DNA of 10,224 bases. Origin: CAYSSG01 sp964433635. Its GTDB lineage: Bacteria > Atribacterota > Phoenicimicrobiia > Phoenicimicrobiales > Stramentimicrobiaceae. Position numbers and translations under genes: made by a program. Positions 1 through 5,871 of this stretch are shown one piece after another. The stretch lies in the NCBI GenBank assembly GCA_964433635.1, contig CAYSSG010000058.1, forward strand, positions 1 through 10,224, written 5' to 3'. The stretch's first letter is position 1. The number at the start of each line of letters is the position of its first letter. The notes beneath the pieces are model-generated. The model was not told the DNA's origin and ran no database searches. It worked only from the letters and a program-made list of their open reading frames with translations.

Positions 1-876
1 GAAATATCTTCTGACAAGTATGAGATGAATCGCTTTCTGGAAGTAGCCCAACAGAGAGATATCAGTTTAAAGATCTTATGCCCGGAACAATTTGATTTAC
101 TGGTCAATCGGGATGATAACAAGAGTGTCATTGTTGATAATCATACGACACAATTACCTCAGTTTTTATTGCCACGTCAGGGAGCCAGTACTCCCTATTT
201 TTCACTGGCGGTGATCCGTCATCTGGAAAGGCTGGGGGTCCATACTTTTAATTCCTCCCAGAGCATTGAAACTGTCAAAGACAAGTTATATACCCAACAG
301 ATACTGGCTACCGAGAACTTCCCGGTTCCCCGTACCATGTTAGCCCGGTATCCTTTAAACATCCCGTTAATTGAGGAGACCATTGGATTTCCCATTGTCG
401 TGAAGACTATTTCAGGTTCCCAGGGAAGCGGTGTATTTTTATGTGAAAGTAAGAGCCACCTTGAAGACCTGATGCAACTGATTGATACTGCCAAAACACA
501 GGCTAATTTTATTATTCAGGAATTCATCAGAACCAGTAAAGGACGGGATCTCAGGGTATTCATTGTCGGCAGTCGGGTTATTGCATGCATGGAGAGAATC
601 TCCAGTGACGGAAGCTTTAAGGCAAATTTTTCCCGGGGAGGTGAGGTGCGGTCATTCCCTGTTAACCAGGAGATTGAATGGCTGGCTACCCAGAGTGCCA
701 GAGTATTAAACCTGGATATTGCCGGCATTGATCTGTTATTTGACGGGGAAAACTTTAAAGTCTGTGAAGCAAATTCGTCACCGGGCTTCAAGGGAATAGA
801 AAGTTGCTGTGAAGTCAGTATCCCCGATGCAATCTATGATTTTATCAAGATCAGATTAGGTTTAAATCTATCCTGA
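1..876 (+). CDS. RimK/LysX-type ATP-grasp ligase (5' end cut by window)
   Basis: ATP-dependent carboxylate-amine ligase of the RimK family. Members add glutamate or another amino acid to a protein or small-molecule carboxylate through an acyl phosphate. The frame is open from base 1, and the eight codons before the ATG at 25 read EISSDKYE, which matches the usual N-terminal region before 'xNRLxEAA'. The true start therefore lies upstream and roughly 15-25 residues are missing. Numbering from the codon at 25, visible parts are K127 and the glycine-rich loop (131-137) for ATP, GRDLRVFIVG (173-182), NFSRGG (201-206), and D236, E248 and N250 in the C-terminal metal/ATP site with the NSSPG motif. 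It is followed by a 123-bp gap, so it probably ends its own unit. RimK (ribosomal S6), LysX (lysine biosynthesis), CofF and MptN share these motifs and nothing here names the substrate. The family is certain and the function open. Confidence 0.9.
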   Translation, partial: EISSDKYEMNRFLEVAQQRDISLKILCPEQFDLLVNRDDNKSVIVDNHTTQLPQFLLPRQGASTPYFSLAVIRHLERLGVHTFNSSQSIETVKDKLYTQQILATENFPVPRTMLARYPLNIPLIEETIGFPIVVKTISGSQGSGVFLCESKSHLEDLMQLIDTAKTQANFIIQEFIRTSKGRDLRVFIVGSRVIACMERISSDGSFKANFSRGGEVRSFPVNQEIEWLATQSARVLNLDIAGIDLLFDGENFKVCEANSSPGFKGIESCCEVSIPDAIYDFIKIRLGLNLS

Positions 877-999
877 ACAAAAACAGTTATCAAAGGTAAT
901 CAGTAATTAAGATAAAGATAATGTTTTTATGATTAATCAAAAATTTTTACCTTTACTCATGAACGATATTTGAAAAGATAAACAAATAGAGGAGGACAA

Positions 1000-2016
1000 A
1001 TGAAAGCAGCCTTATTTCAAGGACCCGGAAAGATTACAGTAGAAGAGATTGAAAAGCCGAGCATCCAAAAAGGCGAAGCACTGATTAAAGTCAGTTATGC
1101 AGGCATCTGCGGAACGGATGTTCATATTTTTGCAGGTCAGCATCCCCGAGCCAGGGCTCCCCTGGTCATGAGTCATGAGTTCTCCGGTACCATTGAAGAA
1201 ATGAATGCCGAACAGACACAGCTGAAAATCGGTGATCGCGTCGTTGTGATTCCGTTACTGCCATGTGGCGATTGCCTGGTTTGCCGGGAAGAGAAGATTC
1301 ATTTATGTCCTGATTTACGTTTTATCGGAATCGACAGGCATGGTGCCTTTGCAGATTATTCCAAGGCGGACATTCGTAGAATCGTTAGCATACCTGATTC
1401 ATTGTCGCTGGAGCTTGCAGCCCTGGCTGAACCTGTAGCCGTAGCAGTTCATGCAGTAAGAAAGGCACAGGTTTCAGTTGGTGATAAGGTTGTTGTAATG
1501 GGTGGCGGTCCCATCGGTCAGATGATTGCCCAGGTATGCCTGCTAAGCGGTGCCTCCCCGGTTATCCTTTCTGAAATTGTTCCTGAACGAATCAAGTTTG
1601 CCCAAAAAATGGGCTTGTTCACTGCCAGTTCTAAAGAAGAAACGATTGATAAAGTAAGAAGACTGATCAGAAAAGAAGGTGCAGATATTGTCTTTGAAGC
1701 AGTCGGCATCCAATCTACCTATGATTATATTACCGAGATCGTAAGACCGGAAGGGAAGATTATTGCGGTCGGAGCAGCCTCCGGACCTATTACGGTTGAT
1801 TTTTGGAAATTATTCTTCAGTGAATTGAATATCATGGGAATTCATGTTTATGATCAAATCTCATTTGAAATCGCTATTCAGCTGTTAGATGAGCATTCCC
1901 AATTATTTCAAAAATTTATCTCACAGGTCATAGGTTACCAGGATCTACAGCGTGTCTTCCAAGAGTTGGCCGGTGGAAATGCCGGTATGATGAAAATCCT
2001 GGTTAGGAATAAATAA
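1000..2016 (+). CDS. Zinc-dependent medium-chain alcohol/polyol dehydrogenase
   Basis: NAD(P)-dependent oxidation of a secondary alcohol or polyol, or the reverse, in the cytoplasm. Length 338 aa, normal for the sorbitol/threonine dehydrogenase branch of the MDR family. Catalytic zinc ligands are C37 (GICGTDVH), H59-E60 (SHEFSG) and E144 (LAEPVAV). The structural zinc lobe is complete, with cysteines 89, 92, 95 and 103. The Rossmann loop GGGPIG is at 168-173, and an acidic E192 after the second strand favours NAD over NADP. The start is set by a strong GAGGAGG 6 nt upstream of the ATG. It precedes, by 116 bp and on the same strand, an HpaI-family aldolase homologue. That arrangement suits a sugar-acid or hydroxy-acid catabolic pair, with the dehydrogenase making a keto compound. 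The substrate cannot be read from sequence. Iditol, threonine, butanediol and sugar-phosphate dehydrogenases are all possible. Confidence 0.93.
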   Translation: MKAALFQGPGKITVEEIEKPSIQKGEALIKVSYAGICGTDVHIFAGQHPRARAPLVMSHEFSGTIEEMNAEQTQLKIGDRVVVIPLLPCGDCLVCREEKIHLCPDLRFIGIDRHGAFADYSKADIRRIVSIPDSLSLELAALAEPVAVAVHAVRKAQVSVGDKVVVMGGGPIGQMIAQVCLLSGASPVILSEIVPERIKFAQKMGLFTASSKEETIDKVRRLIRKEGADIVFEAVGIQSTYDYITEIVRPEGKIIAVGAASGPITVDFWKLFFSELNIMGIHVYDQISFEIAIQLLDEHSQLFQKFISQVIGYQDLQRVFQELAGGNAGMMKILVRNK

Positions 2017-2132
2017 AAGAAGTCCCTTATGTATTCCGCGTCTTTATCTGCCCATGTGATCAGAAGATGACCGGGAAAAAGGAAGTATATTCAATTTGAA
2101 ATAGGATTGTCTATTAGAAAGGAGACTGAATC

Positions 2133-2930
2133 ATGCGTAAGAACAGACTCAGAGAGCTGATTTCAGACAATAAGCCCAGTATCGGAGTAAGGATATTAAC
2201 CCCCTGGCCGGGAATGGTTGAGGTCATCGCCAATACCAATGTAATTGACTATGTGGAATTTGTCGGGGAGTATGCACCATGGGACCTGCACGATCTGGAA
2301 AATATTGCCCGGGCAGCAGAACTTCATCAGATTTCCAGCATGTTTAAGGTGGATCAGGAACCCAACTGTTTTTTAGCGCAGAGAGCACTGGGTTCGGGTA
2401 TACAGAATATTCTATTTACAGATATCCGAAACCTGGAAGATGCCAGAAAATGTATTCGCATTGTCCGGCCGGAGATTCCCGGTGTCGATGGTATGAATGG
2501 ATGTCATATGCGAAGAAACGTAGGTTATGTATTGGATTGCGGCTCGCAGGATTATGTTCAGGCTATGAAGGATGCCGTCATTGCCATTATGGTCGAGAAA
2601 AGAGGGTGTCTGGAAAACCTGGAAGAGATATTATCGTTGGAAGGGATTGATATGGTCCAGTTCGGACCGTGTGATTATTCTCTGAGCATCGGTTATCCCG
2701 GCCAGAAGAATCATCCTGAGATAAAGAAAGCAGAATTACAGACCATTGAGATGGCCATCAAAAAGGGTAAAAGACCAAGAGTGGAAATCGGTCCGATTAA
2801 TTACAGCCGGGATGACATGGAAAAATATATTGAAATGGGTGTGAAGGATTTTCATCTTCCCAGTGATGTCATTATCATGCATCAGTGGGTGAAGCAGAAT
2901 GCCGAAATGCTGCGTTCTTTATTTAAATAA
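2133..2930 (+). CDS. HpcH/HpaI-family aldolase homologue with altered active site
   Basis: TIM-barrel protein of the HpcH/HpaI aldolase/citrate lyase family. Characterised members cleave 2-keto-3-deoxy acids using a divalent metal. Length 265 aa, typical. The two metal ligands are recognisable: E155 in the strand reading MVEKRG and D181 in FGPCDYSLSIG, 26 residues apart as in E. coli HpaI (E149/D175). The helix after E155 (ENLEEIL) also fits. Two other active-site positions differ. Where HpaI has the GEHAP motif with its catalytic His, this protein has GEYAP (Y47). Where HpaI has a substrate-binding Arg (VRP), it has K72 (FKVDQEP). The RBS AAAGGAGA precedes the ATG. Probably co-transcribed with the upstream dehydrogenase. 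The protein may be an aldolase subfamily with different chemistry or a lyase of another class; the family call is firm and the reaction is not. Confidence 0.88.
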   Translation: MRKNRLRELISDNKPSIGVRILTPWPGMVEVIANTNVIDYVEFVGEYAPWDLHDLENIARAAELHQISSMFKVDQEPNCFLAQRALGSGIQNILFTDIRNLEDARKCIRIVRPEIPGVDGMNGCHMRRNVGYVLDCGSQDYVQAMKDAVIAIMVEKRGCLENLEEILSLEGIDMVQFGPCDYSLSIGYPGQKNHPEIKKAELQTIEMAIKKGKRPRVEIGPINYSRDDMEKYIEMGVKDFHLPSDVIIMHQWVKQNAEMLRSLFK

Positions 2931-2949
2931 ATTCATGGAGATAAAGTGC

Positions 2950-2982
2950 GAATAAGAGAGGAGGTTGAATCCTCTCTTATTC
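2950..2982. terminator. Stem-loop shared by convergent genes
   Basis: A perfect 13-bp inverted repeat with a 7-base loop (2963-2969) lies between the aldolase-homologue stop (2930) and the htpX-type stop (2982-2984, on the opposite strand). The arms are 2950-2962 and 2970-2982. Its position between convergent genes fits a bidirectional terminator. No long U tract follows on either strand, although the plus-strand descending arm is itself U-rich, so intrinsic strength is uncertain. Confidence 0.7.
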
Positions 2983-3953
2983 TATGACAAGGAAGCCATA
3001 GCCTTGATTCTTTTTAACATATTCGGATGAGTGGTAAAGATTTCCATCATCTTATCCGGTGCGCTTACGCGAATCGGTTTTTCTCTCAGGGCGAGTAACT
3101 CCTGGGGATCAATGGTGCCACTGAGATCCCGGTCTAATTCCTTCAGGTCTTTAAATTCCTGAAAGGCCTTGGCAATATCATTCAGAAAGAATACCCGGAA
3201 GCCATTCACCTGATGCAATGCCTGTTGTCCCATCTGACTTCCCTTGAGTTTAGCAGAACCATAAGTTAATTTGTAGAGAGCCGAGGCAAGCTGATGGGGA
3301 GGATTACCTAACTGGATACTTCCCTGATCTGCATAATATTCTCTGATTCGGGAACCATAGAGGACCAGAAGATTGGAGATAAAGTAGAGCGCAAAGGCTA
3401 TGAGGCCAATAGAAGCTGCTGATCCACGATTATTGTTATCACTCAAACTTCCACCATACATCATACGGGAACCCAACCAGTACAGTATCAAGGGAACAAC
3501 GGACAGAATGGTAGTAATAATCATATCCCGGTGCCTGATATGAGAAAGTTCGTGGCCGATGACAGCCTTTAATTCTTCCTGATTTAATAGTGACTTCATT
3601 CCACTGGTTACACAGACCCGGCCATCTTTAATGCTTCTGCCAAAAGCAAAGGCATTGGGAACTGCAACCTGTGAAATACCAACTTTAGGTTTAGGCATAC
3701 CTGCTTTTTGGGACATTTCTTCTATCATCCGATGAAGTTCAGGCTCCTCCGAGGGACTGACCCATTTTACTTTCATCATGGAAGTAACCATGTTAGGGCC
3801 GATCAGATATTGAAACAGGGTGATTCCTATAGCCAGAATAACATAGGTTATCACATTCCCGGCTCCCATGTAAGTTCCGATAGCAGCAATAACTCCATAA
3901 AGGATGGCAAACATCAAAGCCATTAATAGACCCATCTTTAACTGAAGATTCAT
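2982..3953 (-). CDS. htpX: HtpX-type M48 membrane metalloprotease with EF-hand loop
   Basis: Membrane-bound zinc endopeptidase of the HtpX branch of family M48, which cleaves misfolded membrane proteins from the cytoplasmic side. Length 323 aa. Hydrophobic segments lie at about 7-28, 33-53, 145-162 and 181-200. The zinc site is HELSH (134-138) with a distal glutamate in EYYAD (205-209). NAFAFG (100-105) and the C-terminal THPNMLKRI (308-316) are family features. Unusual is a complete 12-residue EF-hand loop at 274-285 (D-R-D-L-S-G-T-I-D-P-Q-E), flanked by predicted helices at about 260-273 and 284-291. This suggests calcium binding in the C-terminal cytoplasmic part. The start is supported by AAAGGAGAT 7 nt upstream and by a promoter at 4007-4035. 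The gene stands alone, convergent with the aldolase homologue and divergent from the phosphorylase. The protease call is firm; calcium control is inference. Confidence 0.93.
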   Translation of the reverse strand: MNLQLKMGLLMALMFAILYGVIAAIGTYMGAGNVITYVILAIGITLFQYLIGPNMVTSMMKVKWVSPSEEPELHRMIEEMSQKAGMPKPKVGISQVAVPNAFAFGRSIKDGRVCVTSGMKSLLNQEELKAVIGHELSHIRHRDMIITTILSVVPLILYWLGSRMMYGGSLSDNNNRGSAASIGLIAFALYFISNLLVLYGSRIREYYADQGSIQLGNPPHQLASALYKLTYGSAKLKGSQMGQQALHQVNGFRVFFLNDIAKAFQEFKDLKELDRDLSGTIDPQELLALREKPIRVSAPDKMMEIFTTHPNMLKRIKAMASLS

Positions 3954-4006
3954 CTTTTTGATCTCCTTTATACTTCTAAAAGATAGAAAGAATGATAACG
4001 TAATTC

Positions 4007-4035
4007 ATTATAGTCTATGAAAAAATTTTCCTCAA
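4007..4035 (-). promoter_or_regulatory. Sigma-70/sigma-A promoter of the HtpX-type gene
   Basis: Reading the minus strand, TTGAGG (4030-4035) is separated by exactly 17 bases from a perfect TATAAT (4007-4012). Transcription would begin near 4000, giving a leader of roughly 45 nt before the ATG at 3953 with its AAAGGAGAT ribosome site. Confidence 0.72.
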
Positions 4036-4089
4036 GCATAAATACTAAATATTGTTTGAAATAATAACAGAAACATGTTAATTTTAAAC

Positions 4090-4112
4090 AGAAAAATATT
4101 TTTCTATAGAAA
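4090..4112. repeat. Overlapping perfect palindromes in divergent intergenic region
   Basis: Two perfect palindromes overlap: a 16-bp one at 4090-4105 (AGAAAAATATTTTTCT) and a 12-bp one at 4101-4112 (TTTCTATAGAAA). They lie between the divergent HtpX-type gene and the purine nucleoside phosphorylase gene, about 55 bp upstream of the HtpX promoter and 90-115 bp before the phosphorylase start. They could be operator sites or a small hairpin. The region is very AT-rich, which makes chance palindromes more likely. Confidence 0.35.
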
Positions 4113-4204
4113 TATTCTGATATCTTTATTACATCTTTTACTGCATTTAAAAAAATACGCATACTACGTTACAATACGATAAAAGAATAGTCTGGAGGTA
4201 AAAA

Positions 4205-4909
4205 ATGAGTATTCATATCGGTGCCGAAGCTGGTGATATTGCCCCTACGATATTGTTGCCCGGAGATCCTATGCGTGCCAGGCATATCGCGGAAAATTAC
4301 TTAGAAGAGTCTTATTGTTATAATCAGGTAAGAGGAATGTATGGTTTTACCGGACGCTATCAGGGAAAACTGATTTCGGTACAGGGGACCGGAATGGGCA
4401 TACCTTCCATTTCAATCTATCTTCATGAATTAATTAACCTGTACCAGGTCAAAAATTTAATTCGAATTGGCAGTTGTGGATCACTGCAACCGGATATTAA
4501 GATTCGGGATATGATCCTCGCCTTGAGTGCCTCTACTGATTCCAGTATGAATAAAATCCGTTTTCAAGGGAAGGATTATGCACCGACTGCCTGTTATCAG
4601 CTCCTGAAGAGAGTCGAATCGATTGCGGAGCAGAATCATTGGCCAGTAAAAATCGGCAGCGTATTCACGACAGATACTTTCTATCATGATAATCCTGATC
4701 ACTGGAAAATTTGGGCTGCATACGGTGCGCTGGCTGTAGAGATGGAGACAGCCGCCTTGTATACGCTGGCTGCAAAGCACAAAGTCAAGGCACTTTCTAT
4801 CTTGACAGTCAGTGATAGCTTGATTACCGGTGAGCAAACCACGGCAGAGGAAAGAGAAATGACTTTTAATCAGATGGTTGAATTGGCATTGAATTTAGTA
4901 AAAACATAG
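4205..4909 (+). CDS. deoD: Purine nucleoside phosphorylase, DeoD (hexameric) type
   Basis: Phosphorolysis of purine (deoxy)ribonucleosides to base plus (deoxy)ribose-1-phosphate; cytoplasmic purine salvage. The 234-aa protein is almost co-linear with E. coli DeoD. The key residues fall at the same numbers: H4, G20, R24, R43 and R87 for phosphate and ribose, the VEMET stretch with M180 and E181, and the catalytic pair D204 (TVSDS) and R217 (AEER). The start follows GGAGG by 6 nt. The gene is monocistronic or first in a unit: it is divergent from the HtpX-type gene, and a 155-bp AT-rich gap with a possible promoter separates it from speD. The close homology to DeoD and retained H4 favour ordinary 6-oxo or 6-amino purine nucleosides. 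Some hexameric relatives also accept methylthioadenosine, the by-product of the downstream spermidine synthase, but nothing in the sequence proves that here. Confidence 0.95.
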   Translation: MSIHIGAEAGDIAPTILLPGDPMRARHIAENYLEESYCYNQVRGMYGFTGRYQGKLISVQGTGMGIPSISIYLHELINLYQVKNLIRIGSCGSLQPDIKIRDMILALSASTDSSMNKIRFQGKDYAPTACYQLLKRVESIAEQNHWPVKIGSVFTTDTFYHDNPDHWKIWAAYGALAVEMETAALYTLAAKHKVKALSILTVSDSLITGEQTTAEEREMTFNQMVELALNLVKT

Positions 4910-4989
4910 GTTTTTAAGGCGTTTTGGAGATAAAGAAAGAGCAATCTGAATAGGCGTATTCTGAGTTAAAAAATTTATTAAAAAAAAGA

Positions 4990-5018
4990 TTGATTTTTAT
5001 AAAATTTTCTGTTATTTT
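4990..5018 (+). promoter_or_regulatory. Candidate promoter of the spermidine cluster
   Basis: TTGATT (4990-4995) and TATTTT (5013-5018) are spaced by 17 bases, each matching the sigma-A consensus at four of six positions. They lie about 45 bp before the speD ATG in a very AT-rich gap. A 10-bp palindrome GAAAATTTTC (5032-5041) lies just downstream, near the expected leader. AT-rich sequence gives many such matches, so this is only a candidate. Confidence 0.38.
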
Positions 5019-5064
5019 ATGTTAGTTTCTTGAAAATTTTCAGTAGAAAAAGAGGGTAAAAAAA

Positions 5065-5463
5065 ATGGATTATTTGGGAAATCATCTTTTAGTAGAGCTG
5101 TATGAATGTGATGCTGGAAAACTGAATGATCTTGGCAGATTGAAAAGGGTCATGGAAAAGGCAGTGAGCGTCTCCGGAGCAACGGCTTTAAAAACGTCCT
5201 TTCATCAATTTGCACCCCAGGGCGTCAGTGGTGTTGTTATCATTGCTGAATCTCATTTCACGATTCACACCTGGCCAGAGTATGGTTATGCTGCTCTGGA
5301 TATTTTTACCTGCGGTCATACAATCGATAGCCAGAAGGCACTGGATTACATCGAAATGGAACTGGATGTTAAAATGGTGTCAGTAACAGAAATGAAAAGA
5401 GGGAATGTTCGTTTTCCGATAAAAATACATAAAAAAATATCTCCGAAAGTGGGGGTTTGTTAA
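5065..5463 (+). CDS. speD: S-adenosylmethionine decarboxylase proenzyme (class 1b)
   Basis: Makes decarboxylated AdoMet, the aminopropyl donor for spermidine. The proenzyme cleaves itself before a serine, which becomes the pyruvoyl cofactor. Length 132 aa, close to the Thermotoga/Bacillus class. The signature is intact: cleavage at E62-S63 (AESHFTIH), H68 within HTWPEYGYAA, and C83 (DIFTCG), the same numbering as the Thermotoga maritima enzyme. The N-terminal GNHLLVELYECD strand is also typical. It is the first gene of the cluster, preceded by an AGAGGG ribosome site. Its TAA is separated by one base from the ATG of a second SpeD-fold gene, so translation of the two is probably coupled. Function is highly confident. 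Confidence 0.97.
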   Translation: MDYLGNHLLVELYECDAGKLNDLGRLKRVMEKAVSVSGATALKTSFHQFAPQGVSGVVIIAESHFTIHTWPEYGYAALDIFTCGHTIDSQKALDYIEMELDVKMVSVTEMKRGNVRFPIKIHKKISPKVGVC

Positions 5464-5464
5464 G

Positions 5465-5866
5465 ATGTTAAAATTACAAGAGATCAAAGACTTACAAGAA
5501 GAATATCATACCGGGAGGGCTTGGGGATTGCTGACCAGTATTGACCTGCATCATTGTAATCCTGAAGTGATTCGGGATGCGGAAGCCATTAAACGATACG
5601 TGGATAAGTTATGTCAGATTATTGACATGAAAAAATACGGGGATACCCAGGTCGTTCACTTCGGTGAGGACGAAAGAGTTGCCGGATTTTCCATGACTCA
5701 GCTCATTGAAACATCATTGATTTCCGGCCATTTTGCCAACCAATCCAATGCTGCTTACATTGATATCTTCAGCTGTAAATATTATGATCCTCAGGTAGCT
5801 GCAGATTTTACCCAGGAATATTTTCAGGCTAAAGATATCAAAATTCACTATATCATAAGGAAATAG
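5465..5866 (+). CDS. Divergent SpeD-fold protein, possible pyruvoyl decarboxylase or prozyme
   Basis: A 133-aa homologue of AdoMet decarboxylase, quite unlike its neighbour in sequence. An ungapped match of the core places S84, H89 and C104 over the S63, H68 and C83 of SpeD, with identical spacings of 5 and 20 residues. The preceding Glu of the cleavage site is replaced by T83 (E is one position earlier, E82), and the HTWPEYGYAA stretch is replaced by GHFANQSNAA. The N-terminal strand (LLTSIDLHHCNPE) and the DIFSC strand keep the fold. It starts one base after the speD stop, with a GGGGG run 9 nt upstream, and ends 5 bp before speE. SpeD paralogues that became pyruvoyl ornithine or arginine decarboxylases are known, and this cluster has no other putrescine-forming gene. 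Alternatives are an inactive regulatory partner, like the trypanosomal prozyme, or a second AdoMet decarboxylase. The fold is confident; the activity is inference. Confidence 0.82.
   Translation: MLKLQEIKDLQEEYHTGRAWGLLTSIDLHHCNPEVIRDAEAIKRYVDKLCQIIDMKKYGDTQVVHFGEDERVAGFSMTQLIETSLISGHFANQSNAAYIDIFSCKYYDPQVAADFTQEYFQAKDIKIHYIIRK
5856..5861 (+). promoter_or_regulatory. Ribosome binding site deciding the speE TTG start
   Basis: TAAGGA ends 10 nt before the TTG at 5872 and overlaps the end of the upstream SpeD-like gene. No in-frame ATG occurs in speE until residue 69, inside the conserved core, so a TTG start is needed. An alternative TTG is at 5881. Confidence 0.55.
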
Positions 5867-5871
5867 ACGTT

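Noticed and set aside
3968..4162. 64-codon minus-strand reading frame in the htpX-deoD spacer
   Set aside because: Composition simply reflects AT-rich DNA (Phe, Tyr, Lys, Ile rich). It has no ribosome site of note, spans the htpX promoter and has no recognisable domain.
4481..4837. 118-codon antisense reading frame inside deoD
   Set aside because: It lies wholly within a well-conserved gene on the other strand, resembles no family I know, and is explained by codon bias.
4948..4961. Short GAATA-GGCG-TATTC hairpin after deoD as a terminator
   Set aside because: The stem has only 5 bp, mostly A-T, and no T tract directly follows. Too weak to call.
5032..5041. GAAAATTTTC palindrome before speD as an operator
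   Set aside because: Ten A/T-dominated bases are expected by chance in this spacer, and there is no second copy or known binding motif. Mentioned only with the candidate promoter.
5465..5866. Calling the second SpeD-fold gene a simple speD duplicate
   Set aside because: It shares only the fold, the catalytic triad spacing and the D-I-F-x-C strand. The cleavage context and the HTWPE segment differ, so it is an old divergent paralogue, not a recent copy.
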